NCBI GenBank assembly: GCA_023381535.1 | Contig: JAMCSN010000254.1 | Coordinates: 1-6,866, forward strand | DNA length: 6,866 bases | Direction: 5' to 3' | From: Bacteroidota bacterium | GTDB lineage: Bacteria; Bacteroidota; Ignavibacteria; Ignavibacteriales; Melioribacteraceae | In this document: positions 1 to 6,866 of the stretch, piece after piece | Numbering within the stretch: the first letter of the stretch is position 1 | How the letters are laid out: each line of letters opens with the position of its first letter | Made by a program: the position numbers and the translations under genes | The notes under the pieces: generated by a model | What the model saw: the letters and a program-made list of their open reading frames with translations, nothing else | Told to the model about the DNA's origin: nothing | Database searches by the model: none

Positions 1-184
1 ATTTATGAATAGAATTTTTCAGCCGTTTATGCAGGAAGACCGCGGATACTCCCGCAAGTACGAAGGCAACGGATTGGGATTATCGCTCGTGAAAAAATAT
101 TGCGACCTCAATGAAGCGGAAATAAATGTTGAATCCGAAAAAGGAAAAGGCAGCAAGTTTATAGTTGCCTTCAAAAAGAACTAA
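1..184 (+). CDS. Sensor histidine kinase, C-terminal fragment (5' end outside window)
   Basis: This is the last 60 codons (reading from base 2, stop TAA at 182-184) of a two-component sensor histidine kinase, which autophosphorylates a histidine and passes the phosphate to a response regulator. The visible part is the end of the HATPase_c ATP-binding domain. It contains an F-box (IFQPF, fragment residues 5-9), then a Q-E-D...SRKYEG ATP-lid segment, the G2 box GNGLGL (residues 22-27), and the closing strands ending in a SEKGKGSKF turn and strand. The order and spacing match HisKA/HATPase_c kinases of the PAS-sensor type. The protein ends just after the ATPase fold, so there is no fused receiver domain at the C-terminus. 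The sensor part, the phospho-accepting histidine and the N and G1 boxes lie upstream, so the signal cannot be inferred. The following gene is on the same strand 114 bp later; no regulatory link is shown. Confidence 0.93.
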   Translation, partial: FMNRIFQPFMQEDRGYSRKYEGNGLGLSLVKKYCDLNEAEINVESEKGKGSKFIVAFKKN

Positions 185-298
185 GGCGATTATTGATTTT
201 CATAAGTAACGCTTCAACGAAATCGGAATCCCAAAGTTATTGTTCGTCGCCTCAGAATGAATTAATATTGCCCATAATTTTAATCAGAGATTCGAAAA

Positions 299-3106
299 AT
301 GAATAAGCTTGTTAGAACTTCCGCTGTTTTGTTCGCGACGGCAATGCTGCTAGTCGCTCAAGTCAAAAAAGATAATCCTCATACTATCATTTCAGCTCCG
401 GCAAAAAATGAGGTGACAAAAATAAATACCGGTGGAACAACGGTAATTCCAAACGGAAGATTTTTAACTCCGCGTGGGAAAAGCATAATTACGGCGCCGC
501 ATCCGTACGGACTGGCTTTAAGTCACGATGGCAACATTGCCGTAACCGCTAACTCCGGCACAGGTCCGTTGTCGATCACAATCATCAGAAATATTTTGAA
601 TGGAAAACCTGAAGTGCAGCAAGTTCCGCCCGGCGCTGAAACGGATAAAGGCGTGCTCGCATCGGTGTTTATGGGTTTGGCAATTTCTCACGATAACAAA
701 ATAGTTTACGTTGCCGGTGGACAGACTAACAAGATTTATCTCTTCGATCTTTCGAATGGAGACAAAATTGATTCTATCGTTTGCTCACATTCCGATTCTT
801 TGCATGATTACACCGATGGATACATCGGCGATCTCGTTCTGTCGAAAGACGGAAAATATTTATACGCAGTAGACCAAGTTAATTTTAGAATGATTGTGGC
901 GGATACGCAAACAAAAAAAATAATTCAAAGCGTTCCGGTCGGAAGATATCCGTTCGGAATTGCGCTTTCGCCTGATGAAAAAAATATTTTTATTGCCAAC
1001 GTTGGCATGTATGAATACAAACAGATTCCCGGCATTAATGCCAAAAACATGGTTGAAAAATCTTTGGGTTTTCCTGCGTTCGCTTACTTGAGCAAAGAAT
1101 CTCAGAAGGGAATTAAGATTGGCGATCTGAACGTGCCGGGTCTCGGAGACCCACATTCGAAAGACGCATTCTCTGTATTCGTAATTGATAACAGTGACAA
1201 AAACAATCCGCACGTAACCGCGAAAATTAAAACCGGAATACAAATCGGCGAGAAAGTTGAAGGCATTCCGGCTGTAGGCGGCGCGAGTCCCAATTCGATT
1301 GCGGCGACGGACAAGTACGCATTCGTTAGCAACGGAACGAACGACAACATTTCCGTGATTGATATTAAAAACAAAAAAATTATTAAGACACTGAAACTTG
1401 AACTCGATGCACGAGTTAGCAAATACCGCGGTATTATTCCGTACGGATTAACTCTCTCGCCGGATCAAAGAAGATTATACGTTGCCGAAGCCGGCATAAA
1501 TGCTATTGCCGTCATTGATGTTGGAAAAATGAAAGTGCTGGGACACATACCAACGGGATGGTTTCCGGCAAAGCTGAAAATTAGCGGTGATGGGAAAAAA
1601 TTATTTGTAGCGTGCGCAAAGGGTTTCGGCAGCGGACCGAATGGCGGAGTAAATTTCAAGGCGGGACCGGAAGGAAGTTACATCGGCAGTCTAATGAAGG
1701 GAACAGTTAATGTGTTTGATATTCCTTCCGGCGGAGAACTGTCAAAGCTTACCCAACGCGTAATTCAAAACAACTTTTCATTTGATGAATCCAATTCGAA
1801 AAAATTTGCTTCAAGAAAAAACAATCCGATTCCACTTTATCCGGGAGAAAAAGTTAGCCCCATCAAACACATTGTTTTCATCACGAAAGAAAACAGAACT
1901 TATGATGAAGTTCTCGGGCAGCTTAAAAATGCAAACGGTGATTCAGCACTTGCGCGTTACGGCGCCAACGTTTCATTTACAAACAGAAAGAAAACAATGG
2001 GTGTGAACAACACAACAGTAATGCCGAACCATCTTGAACTGGCAAAGACTTTTGCGTTTGCAGATAATTTCTATGTCGATTCCGATGTCTCTGCCGATGG
2101 TCACCGCTGGCTTGCAAATACTTATCCAAACGAATGGCTTGAAACAATTGTCCCGGCAGATTACGGAGAGAACAGATCGTTCAAAGAAAAATCTAAAGCG
2201 CCGGGAAAGTTTGCATTCAATCAAGCAGCGGGAGCCGTTTATCCCGAAGACTACAACGAAGCAGGAACTTTTTGGGATCAGCTTCAAAGAAATAAAAAAA
2301 GTTTTTACAATTTTGGACTCGGAATGATGTTCGAACCGAGCACTTACGACGACAGTTACAAATATACCGGTGTAAAATATTTTATTAATTATCCATTGAA
2401 TGAACCGCTGTTTAAAAATTCTTCACATTCATATCCCACTTTCAATACTTCGATTCCAGATCAATTCAGAATTGATATGTTTGAGAAAGAGTTTAAGGAA
2501 AAGTGGCTGGGTAAAAATAAAATGATGCCGTCGGTAATTTCGATAATTATTCCGAACGATCACGGAGCGGGCGAACGGCCAGACGCCGGTTATCCTTACC
2601 GCGAAAGTTATATGGCTGATAATGACTTGGCAGTCGGTAGAATAGTTGAGTTCCTTTCACACACACCGTATTGGAAAAACATGATGATTGTTATCACAGA
2701 AGACGATGCGCAGAACGGAGTCGATCATGTTGATGCGCACAGAAGTATTCTTATGGTAATCTCGCCGTACGCTAAAAGAAATTATGTTAGTCATGTTCAT
2801 TATGGTTTCGGAAGTATTTTCAAAACGTTTTGGGACGTGCTCGGCGTTCCGTATGTGAATCAATACGATGCCGGCGCAAATGATCTTGCAGATTTCTTTA
2901 CGGACAAACCCGATTTTACTCCGTACAAAGCTGAGGATGTTGACAGAAGAACTTTCGATCCTCACAAAGCATTAACACCGCTGAATGAAAAGTTTGACTG
3001 GAAATCTTTGAAGGAATCTCCGCAGATCGATAACGTAAAAGACATGATGCGCGAAGCAAAAGAACAGGACAAAGACCGTCTGGAAGACAGAGAAAGAAAA
3101 AAATAG
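299..3106 (+). CDS. Exported YncE-like beta-propeller / phosphoesterase (alkaline phosphatase superfamily) fusion protein
   Basis: This 935-residue protein is probably exported. Residues 1-21 form a signal peptide (K3 and R6, then a hydrophobic core to LLVAQ, with likely cleavage after VAQ). Residues about 60-480 are a YncE/cytochrome-cd1-like beta-propeller: blades recur as PYG(L/I)xLSxDxxxLYVA followed by a strand such as ISVIDI and a turn before the next threonine/glycine-rich strand, e.g. near 69, 125, 179, 217, 331, 381 and 424. A longer insert lies at about 235-290. Residues about 522-870 match the PF04185 phosphoesterase family (phospholipase C and acid phosphatase AcpA). Candidate metal and catalytic positions are E531-N532 in ENRTYDEVLG, S598 in DSDVSADGH as likely nucleophile, D754-H755 in IPNDHG, and D802-D803, D809-H810 and H814 in TEDDAQNGVDHVDAH. 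The tail (about 905-935) is highly charged and probably helical. The two-domain layout is the one annotated as bifunctional YncE/alkaline phosphatase family protein. Hydrolysis of a phosphate ester in the periplasm or outside the cell is inferred; the substrate is unknown. The start is chosen because it directly precedes the signal peptide. The ribosome site is weak (CAGAGA upstream). Confidence 0.93.
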   Translation: MNKLVRTSAVLFATAMLLVAQVKKDNPHTIISAPAKNEVTKINTGGTTVIPNGRFLTPRGKSIITAPHPYGLALSHDGNIAVTANSGTGPLSITIIRNILNGKPEVQQVPPGAETDKGVLASVFMGLAISHDNKIVYVAGGQTNKIYLFDLSNGDKIDSIVCSHSDSLHDYTDGYIGDLVLSKDGKYLYAVDQVNFRMIVADTQTKKIIQSVPVGRYPFGIALSPDEKNIFIANVGMYEYKQIPGINAKNMVEKSLGFPAFAYLSKESQKGIKIGDLNVPGLGDPHSKDAFSVFVIDNSDKNNPHVTAKIKTGIQIGEKVEGIPAVGGASPNSIAATDKYAFVSNGTNDNISVIDIKNKKIIKTLKLELDARVSKYRGIIPYGLTLSPDQRRLYVAEAGINAIAVIDVGKMKVLGHIPTGWFPAKLKISGDGKKLFVACAKGFGSGPNGGVNFKAGPEGSYIGSLMKGTVNVFDIPSGGELSKLTQRVIQNNFSFDESNSKKFASRKNNPIPLYPGEKVSPIKHIVFITKENRTYDEVLGQLKNANGDSALARYGANVSFTNRKKTMGVNNTTVMPNHLELAKTFAFADNFYVDSDVSADGHRWLANTYPNEWLETIVPADYGENRSFKEKSKAPGKFAFNQAAGAVYPEDYNEAGTFWDQLQRNKKSFYNFGLGMMFEPSTYDDSYKYTGVKYFINYPLNEPLFKNSSHSYPTFNTSIPDQFRIDMFEKEFKEKWLGKNKMMPSVISIIIPNDHGAGERPDAGYPYRESYMADNDLAVGRIVEFLSHTPYWKNMMIVITEDDAQNGVDHVDAHRSILMVISPYAKRNYVSHVHYGFGSIFKTFWDVLGVPYVNQYDAGANDLADFFTDKPDFTPYKAEDVDRRTFDPHKALTPLNEKFDWKSLKESPQIDNVKDMMREAKEQDKDRLEDRERKK

Positions 3107-3120
3107 TTTCGAAAATTATT
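3093..3120 (-). terminator. Possible intrinsic terminator of the Old Yellow Enzyme gene
   Basis: Read on the minus strand, bases 3120-3113 (AATAATTT) can pair with 3109-3102 (AAACTATT) across a three-base loop, with one A/C mismatch. The stem is followed at once by five T and then TTTC-rich sequence down to about 3091. It includes the stop codon of the minus-strand enzyme and overlaps the last codons of the converging plus-strand gene. All pairs are A-T, so the stem is weak. On the plus strand the same bases form a full 8-bp stem (one G-U) but no T-tract follows, so it would serve mainly the minus-strand gene. Confidence 0.3.
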
Positions 3121-4177
3121 TAGCGCGCGAGTACTGCTTCGGCCATTCAACTTCTGTCTTTAATTCTTTTGCTGTGTGAAGCGGCCAATACGGATCGCGC
3201 AGCATTTCTCTTCCAAGTATTATCAAATCTGCACGTCCGTCGTTCAAGATTGATTCCGCCTGGTCTGCTGTCGTGATCATTCCAACAGCGCCCGTTAATA
3301 TGCCGGTTTCTTTTCTAATCTTTTCTGAAAACTGAACTTGAAATCCCGGTCCAACTGGAATGGAAGCTTTGGCTGCGTTTCCACCGCTTGAACAGTCAAT
3401 CAAATCGATCCCAATTTCTTTGAACTGAATTGCAAGCTGAACAGATTGCTCTACATCCCATGCGCCGTCAATCCAGTCGGTCGCAGAAATTCTAACAAAC
3501 ACCGGTAAGTTTTGCGGCACAGTTTGGCGAACGGCTTTTGCAACTTGCAGTGCCAATCTGCTTCTGTTCTCGAAACCTCCACCGTACTTATCGTTCCGAT
3601 GATTCGAGAGCGGCGATAAAAATTCATGAATTAAATAACCGTGCGCCATATGAAGTTCAATCACTTGGAATCCGGAGCGGATACTTCTTTCAGCCGCCGA
3701 GCGGAATTGTTCGACAACATTTTCAATATCGGCTACGCTCATTTCTTTTGGTGTGGAATAATGTTCGGAAAACGGAATTGCGCTTGGCGCCAAAGTTATC
3801 CATCCGCCGTCTTTCGGCTGAACATAACCGTTTCCTTTCCACGGTGAATATGTTGAAGCTTTTCTTCCGGCGTGCGCAATTTGAATTCCGGGAATACAAT
3901 TCTGCAATTTGATGAACGATGTAATTTTTTTATACGCTTCCGCTTGTTCATCGTTCCAAATCCCGGCGTCGTCCGGAGAAATTCTTCCTTCCGGAGAAAC
4001 TGCGGTTGCTTCTGCAATGATTAGTGCGGCACCGCCAACCGCTCGACTTCCGAGATGAACAAGATGCCAATCTGTGGGCAAACCGTTTTCGCTTGAGTAC
4101 TGGCACATGGGCGAAACGGCGATGCGGTTTTTAAATTCGATGTCTCTAATTTTTACTGGTGAAAATAACTTGCTCAT
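3116..4177 (-). CDS. Old Yellow Enzyme family NAD(P)H:flavin oxidoreductase, YqjM/XenA class
   Basis: This complete 353-residue cytosolic FMN enzyme should reduce activated C=C bonds (enals, enones, possibly nitro compounds) with NAD(P)H. It reads as a single TIM-barrel domain of the bacterial YqjM (NamA)/XenA subclass. Subclass marks are Cys25 and Tyr27 in SPMCQYSS, the flavin-contacting Gln99 in GIQIAHAGRK, the substrate-binding pair His176 and His179 in HMAHGYLIHEFLSPL, the YGG...ENR stretch (198-205), Arg229 in FVRISATDW, DCSSGG (261-266), and the FMN-phosphate strands GAVGMI (296-301) and LGRE (321-324). The last residues QYSRAK match the YqjM C-terminus, where an arginine (Arg351 here) reaches into the neighbouring subunit's active site. 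It is about 15 residues longer than B. subtilis YqjM because of a loop at about 109-129 (SPWKG...DGGW before APSA), as in XenA. The start agrees with the family N-terminus (LFSP near residue 4). No strong Shine-Dalgarno is present. It lies 44 bp after the transglutaminase-like gene, so co-transcription is possible. The physiological substrate is unknown. Confidence 0.95.
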   Translation of the reverse strand: MSKLFSPVKIRDIEFKNRIAVSPMCQYSSENGLPTDWHLVHLGSRAVGGAALIIAEATAVSPEGRISPDDAGIWNDEQAEAYKKITSFIKLQNCIPGIQIAHAGRKASTYSPWKGNGYVQPKDGGWITLAPSAIPFSEHYSTPKEMSVADIENVVEQFRSAAERSIRSGFQVIELHMAHGYLIHEFLSPLSNHRNDKYGGGFENRSRLALQVAKAVRQTVPQNLPVFVRISATDWIDGAWDVEQSVQLAIQFKEIGIDLIDCSSGGNAAKASIPVGPGFQVQFSEKIRKETGILTGAVGMITTADQAESILNDGRADLIILGREMLRDPYWPLHTAKELKTEVEWPKQYSRAK

Positions 4178-4221
4178 AATTTTATCCGTCTATTAATTTA
4201 AATCGATTCCGTCATCGAGAC

Positions 4222-4869
4222 TTATTTTTTCTTTTCCGGTTTGAACAAACCTTCCGTAACCGAATCCATAAAACAAATTTTTATAAGCTCATCATCGGCA
4301 ATGCTTAGCGAACGAAGCATCTTGCCGGTTAAAATTTTGTGATGTTTTACTTTGTACAGGTAGTCGCCGATAAATTCCAAATCGTCGTTTGTCGTCATCC
4401 AGTTATATTTATCAAACTTTGACAGATCAACCGGATTGGAATAGCTCCGTAATGATTTTTCGCCGATCGTGTTGAAATAAAAATCGAAGTATGACATTAC
4501 TAACTCTCGCAATGTGCGGTAAACTGGTTCGCGAAACTTGAGAAGGGTCGTGTTTGATTTTGCCACAGCGCCGAAGCAGCCGTTCTGTTTGTAAATGGCA
4601 ATAACATGGTCGTCGTCGTTTTCGGCAATCATGTCAACGATTAGCGGTTTGTGTCCCAACATTCTTAATGCTGCTGCGGCAAATAAAGCACCTTCAAAAC
4701 AATTTGCCGATCTTCTTTCTAAAACGACTTTCGGTGAACTTGTAATCGATTCCGGATTATATTTGATCTTGTTCAAGTAAACTTGAATATCATAAGGGCT
4801 TTTGAACGACTTTAAAAAATTAATTTCTTCTTTGGTCGAAGTGATGCTTGCGGATTGTCTTTTGCTCAT
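4222..4869 (-). CDS. Uncharacterised transglutaminase-like protein
   Basis: This 215-residue protein has no signal peptide or membrane segment and should be cytosolic. Its central part resembles the transglutaminase-like cysteine-protease fold: RRSANCFEGALFAAAALR (residues 52-69) places Cys57 at the head of a helix, as in the catalytic helix of that fold, followed by strand HKPLIVDMIA (73-82) and then DDDHVIAIYKQ (85-95), where His88 is the expected second catalytic residue. The third position is less clear; the strand and turn FGAVAKSN (99-106) fits where an Asp or Asn would sit, making Asn106 a candidate. The C-terminal half (about 112-190) is aromatic-rich and helical and matches nothing I recognise. 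The tail is lysine-rich (PEKKK). I do not know the function; protease, amidase, transglutaminase or a catalytically idle binding role are all possible. It sits between gltB (124 bp upstream) and the Old Yellow Enzyme gene (44 bp downstream). The start is the first ATG; the preceding GGTAAG is only a poor ribosome site. Confidence 0.82.
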   Translation of the reverse strand: MSKRQSASITSTKEEINFLKSFKSPYDIQVYLNKIKYNPESITSSPKVVLERRSANCFEGALFAAAALRMLGHKPLIVDMIAENDDDHVIAIYKQNGCFGAVAKSNTTLLKFREPVYRTLRELVMSYFDFYFNTIGEKSLRSYSNPVDLSKFDKYNWMTTNDDLEFIGDYLYKVKHHKILTGKMLRSLSIADDELIKICFMDSVTEGLFKPEKKK

Positions 4870-4883
4870 TATGCAGCTTACCG

Positions 4884-4990
4884 TTTATGAATTGTTCTTG
4901 CCTTTCAGAAAATGTAACTGCCGAAATTAAAAGATAGTTCCGAACAAATTCAACTTGCCGGTTCGAAGGGAAGTATGTTCAATTCATAAA
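4884..4990. repeat. 11-bp inverted repeat in the spacer downstream of gltB
   Basis: In the 124-bp gap between gltB and the transglutaminase-like gene, TTTATGAATTG at 4884-4894 recurs exactly as its reverse complement CAATTCATAAA at 4980-4990. The right arm is itself part of a small palindrome (CAATT-CATA-AATTG, 4980-4993) directly after the gltB stop codon. The arms are 85 bp apart. The pairing is real, but the motif is AT-rich and could be chance. No T-tract follows on the minus strand, so it is not a convincing gltB terminator. Confidence 0.3.
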
Positions 4991-4993
4991 TTG

Positions 4994-6866
4994 TTATTTA
5001 TTAAACACACCCTGAAGTCTATTCTTAAATTGTTCTTCGTAAATTTTTGTGAAGTCAACGCTGTTCATTGCCATCGGTATGATTTTCACAAACTTGTATT
5101 TCTCTGTTTCCCAATTATTCAGAATCGTTTCCGCAATAGTAGAACCGGTATGAAACTGATGATTGACTAAATACTTCAGGACAAGATCTTCATCAGTAAT
5201 TTTCATCGCTTCCGTTTTTACATATTCACGGTTAAGATTTTTTTCCAGCAAGTTTGTGTCGGTTGTGTAGATGAACGCTCTGCCGCCGGTCATTCCCGCG
5301 CCGAAGTTCTTACCGATTTCGCCGAGAATAATTACAAATCCTCTGGTCATATATTCGCAGCCGTGATTGCCGACACCTTCAACGACAGCGGCAGCGCCGC
5401 TGTTTCTAACAGCGAATCTTTCGCCGGCTCTTCCTGCAATAAATAATTCGCCTCCTGTGGCGCCGTAAAGCGCAACGTTACCGATAATCGTGTTGCCTTC
5501 GAGTGATTTTCTGATTGTCCGCGGAAATCGAATTGTAATTAGTCCGCCGCTCATTCCTTTTCCAACGTAATCGTTTGCAACGCCGCAATGGCGGAGTTCG
5601 ATGTTATCGACAAGGAATGCGCCGAAGCTTTGTCCTGCAGCGCCTTCAAGCCGGTACTGGATGTTTCCTTTGAATTCACTCGGACCGTAAAGGAATGAAA
5701 TCAATCCGGAAAGTCTAGCGCCGATTGCGCGGTCTGTGTTTTTCAATTTTCTCGTTACGATCGCTCTACCGTGCGTCATTATTGCCTGCAGCACTTCGGC
5801 AATCACACTTTCATCTATATGTTTACCGTTCTTAGATGATGAATGTTTTTCTTTTATTCCGGTTGAAAACTTGTGCGCTAATCCGTGGTTCAATATAACC
5901 GAGAGATCTATGTTCTTACTCTTGATATATTTTTTCAGGTCAGTCTTCGCAGCCAGCAAATCATTCCGGCCAACAGCTTCATCTAAACTTTTGAGACCAA
6001 GCTCTGAAAGTTCACGACGAATATTTTCCGCGATGTTTCGAATGAAGTTAACAAGGTGTTCCGGCTTGCCTTTAAACTTTTTGCGAAGCTCTTCATCTTG
6101 AGTCGCGATTCCAGCCGGGCAAGTGTTTAGGTGACATTGCCGAGCCATAACACAACCAAGTGAAACCAGCGCGGAGGTTCCGAAATCAAATTCTTCTGCG
6201 CCCAACATTGCGGCAATAATTATATCGCGTGCAGTTTTCAATCCACCATCAACACGGAGAGTAACTCTATTGCGCAAATCATTTTGAATTAATGTGCGGT
6301 GAACTTCCGACAAACCGATTTCCCACGGAAGTCCGGTGTGTTTCAACGAACCGATCGGGCTGGCGCCTGTGCCGCCGTCGTTGCCGCTGATTAAAATTGT
6401 ATCGGCGCCGGCTTTAACTACTCCAGATGCAATAATTCCAATTCCAAATTGAGAGACAAGCTTCACGCAAATATTTGCGCGCGGATTAACCTGGCGTAAA
6501 TCATAAATCAACTGAGCCAAATCTTCTATACTATATATATCGTGGTGCGGCGGCGGAGAAATTAACGCAACGCCCGGCGTTGTGTACCTGTTGTTGGCAA
6601 TTGAGAGAGTTACCTTTTCTCCCGGCAACTGCCCACCTTCGCCCGGCTTAGCGCCCTGGCCAATTTTGATTTGCAGTTCGCGAGCTGCGGTTAAGTAAGA
6701 AGTTGTTACGCCAAACCTTGCGCTTGCAACTTGTTTGGTAAAACAATTTTCGCTTTTATCCGGATTGGAAATACTGTAACGGTCTTTTTGTTCGCCGCCT
6801 TCGCCGGTATTGCTTCTCATTCCAAGTATTGTTGCAGCGCGTGCAAGCGTTCTATGTGTCTCTTCA
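4994..6866 (-). CDS. gltB: Glutamate synthase large (alpha) subunit, C-terminal part (5' end outside window)
   Basis: This is the C-terminal 623 or so residues of the glutamate synthase large subunit, which makes two glutamates from glutamine and 2-oxoglutarate. Residue numbers count from the Met at 6820-6818. That Met is internal: in-frame codons EETHRTLARAATILG continue to the window edge, inside the family's FMN-binding synthase domain. That domain shows MRSNTGEGGE (1-10), GQGAKPGEGGQLPGEKV (54-70), ISPPPHHDIYSIEDL (87-101) and ISGNDGGTGASP (144-155). The 3Fe-4S ligands are Cys223, Cys229 and Cys234 (C-x5-C-x4-C, ending TCPAGIATQ). From about 390 to 520 comes the C-terminal beta-helix with regular glycine repeats (GAAGQSFG, GMSGGLI, GATGGELFIAGRAGERF, NHGCEYMTRG, GAGMTGGRAFIY). 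The tail LVNHQFHTGSTIAETIL...W (551-570) is the usual end of the protein, so the C-terminus is complete. The N-terminal glutamine amidotransferase and central domains lie outside the window. No gltD follows; the small subunit that supplies electrons may be upstream or elsewhere. The substrate electron donor (NADPH, NADH or ferredoxin) cannot be decided from this part. Confidence 0.97.
   Translation of the reverse strand, partial: EETHRTLARAATILGMRSNTGEGGEQKDRYSISNPDKSENCFTKQVASARFGVTTSYLTAARELQIKIGQGAKPGEGGQLPGEKVTLSIANNRYTTPGVALISPPPHHDIYSIEDLAQLIYDLRQVNPRANICVKLVSQFGIGIIASGVVKAGADTILISGNDGGTGASPIGSLKHTGLPWEIGLSEVHRTLIQNDLRNRVTLRVDGGLKTARDIIIAAMLGAEEFDFGTSALVSLGCVMARQCHLNTCPAGIATQDEELRKKFKGKPEHLVNFIRNIAENIRRELSELGLKSLDEAVGRNDLLAAKTDLKKYIKSKNIDLSVILNHGLAHKFSTGIKEKHSSSKNGKHIDESVIAEVLQAIMTHGRAIVTRKLKNTDRAIGARLSGLISFLYGPSEFKGNIQYRLEGAAGQSFGAFLVDNIELRHCGVANDYVGKGMSGGLITIRFPRTIRKSLEGNTIIGNVALYGATGGELFIAGRAGERFAVRNSGAAAVVEGVGNHGCEYMTRGFVIILGEIGKNFGAGMTGGRAFIYTTDTNLLEKNLNREYVKTEAMKITDEDLVLKYLVNHQFHTGSTIAETILNNWETEKYKFVKIIPMAMNSVDFTKIYEEQFKNRLQGVFNK

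Noticed and set aside
184..252. AGGCGA (184-189) and TCGCCT (247-252) as a terminator or operator after the histidine kinase
   Set aside because: It is a six-base match with a 57-base loop and no T-tract; too weak to call.
240..268. Possible sigma70-like promoter TTGTTC-17 bp-TAATAT before the phosphoesterase gene
   Set aside because: It has only 3/6 and 4/6 matches in AT-rich sequence, which is close to chance, and the likely lineage uses different promoter motifs.
860..2965. Antisense and alternative-frame open reading frames within the phosphoesterase gene (e.g. 860-1243, 1102-1422, 1973-2287, 2657-2965)
   Set aside because: They overlap a well-supported gene, show no recognisable domain, and have compositions expected of shadow frames.
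3538..3912. Plus-strand open frame opposite the Old Yellow Enzyme gene
   Set aside because: It lies wholly opposite conserved active-site coding sequence and shows no domain.
4203..4218. Hairpin TCGAT-TCCGTC-ATCGA between the transglutaminase-like and Old Yellow Enzyme genes as a terminator
   Set aside because: The stem is only five base pairs and the following sequence on the minus strand (TTTAAATTAATAG) is not a clean T-tract.
5736..6101. Plus-strand open frame with hydrophobic stretches opposite gltB
   Set aside because: Hydrophobicity here is a by-product of reading the complement of gltB; no ribosome site or family match is visible.
4994..6820. Taking the ATG at 6820-6818 as the start of a 608-residue gltB protein
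   Set aside because: The frame stays open to the window edge with family-like residues (EETHRTLARAATILG), and the Met falls in the middle of a conserved synthase-domain stretch.

Overview
The window is about 6.9 kb of ordinary-looking bacterial chromosome at moderate-to-low GC. The coding style is rich in AAA, GAA, ATT and AAT codons, and no complete gene here has a strong Shine-Dalgarno sequence. Together with the YncE-propeller/phosphoesterase fusion and the style of the sensor-kinase tail, this suggests the Bacteroidota/Chlorobi/Ignavibacteria side of the tree. That placement is an inference, because no rRNA or marker gene is present.

Layout, left to right. (1) 1-184, + strand: the last 60 codons of a sensor histidine kinase, covering the end of its ATPase domain. 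(2) 299-3106, + strand: a complete 935-residue exported protein with a signal peptide, a YncE-like beta-propeller, and a C-terminal alkaline-phosphatase-superfamily phosphoesterase domain of the phospholipase C/acid phosphatase AcpA type. (3) 3116-4177, - strand: a complete 353-residue Old Yellow Enzyme of the YqjM/XenA class, converging on gene 2 with a 9-bp gap. A weak AT-rich hairpin with a T-tract may terminate it. (4) 4222-4869, - strand: a 215-residue transglutaminase-like protein of unknown function with a Cys57/His88 pair. (5) 4994-6866, - strand: the C-terminal 623 or so residues of the glutamate synthase large subunit (gltB), still open at the right edge of the window.

The three minus-strand genes run in the order gltB, transglutaminase-like, Old Yellow Enzyme, with gaps of 124 bp and 44 bp. 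The last two could share a transcript. gltB may be separate, since a 124-bp spacer follows it. No gltD follows gltB in this window. The genes do not form an obvious single pathway: there is nitrogen assimilation (gltB), a flavin ene-reductase, an uncharacterised cysteine-hydrolase-fold protein and a secreted phosphoesterase.

I saw no RNA genes, CRISPR arrays, insertion sequences, phage genes or clear signs of a new defence or mobile system. The least understood items are the 215-residue transglutaminase-like protein and the substrate of the propeller-phosphoesterase fusion.
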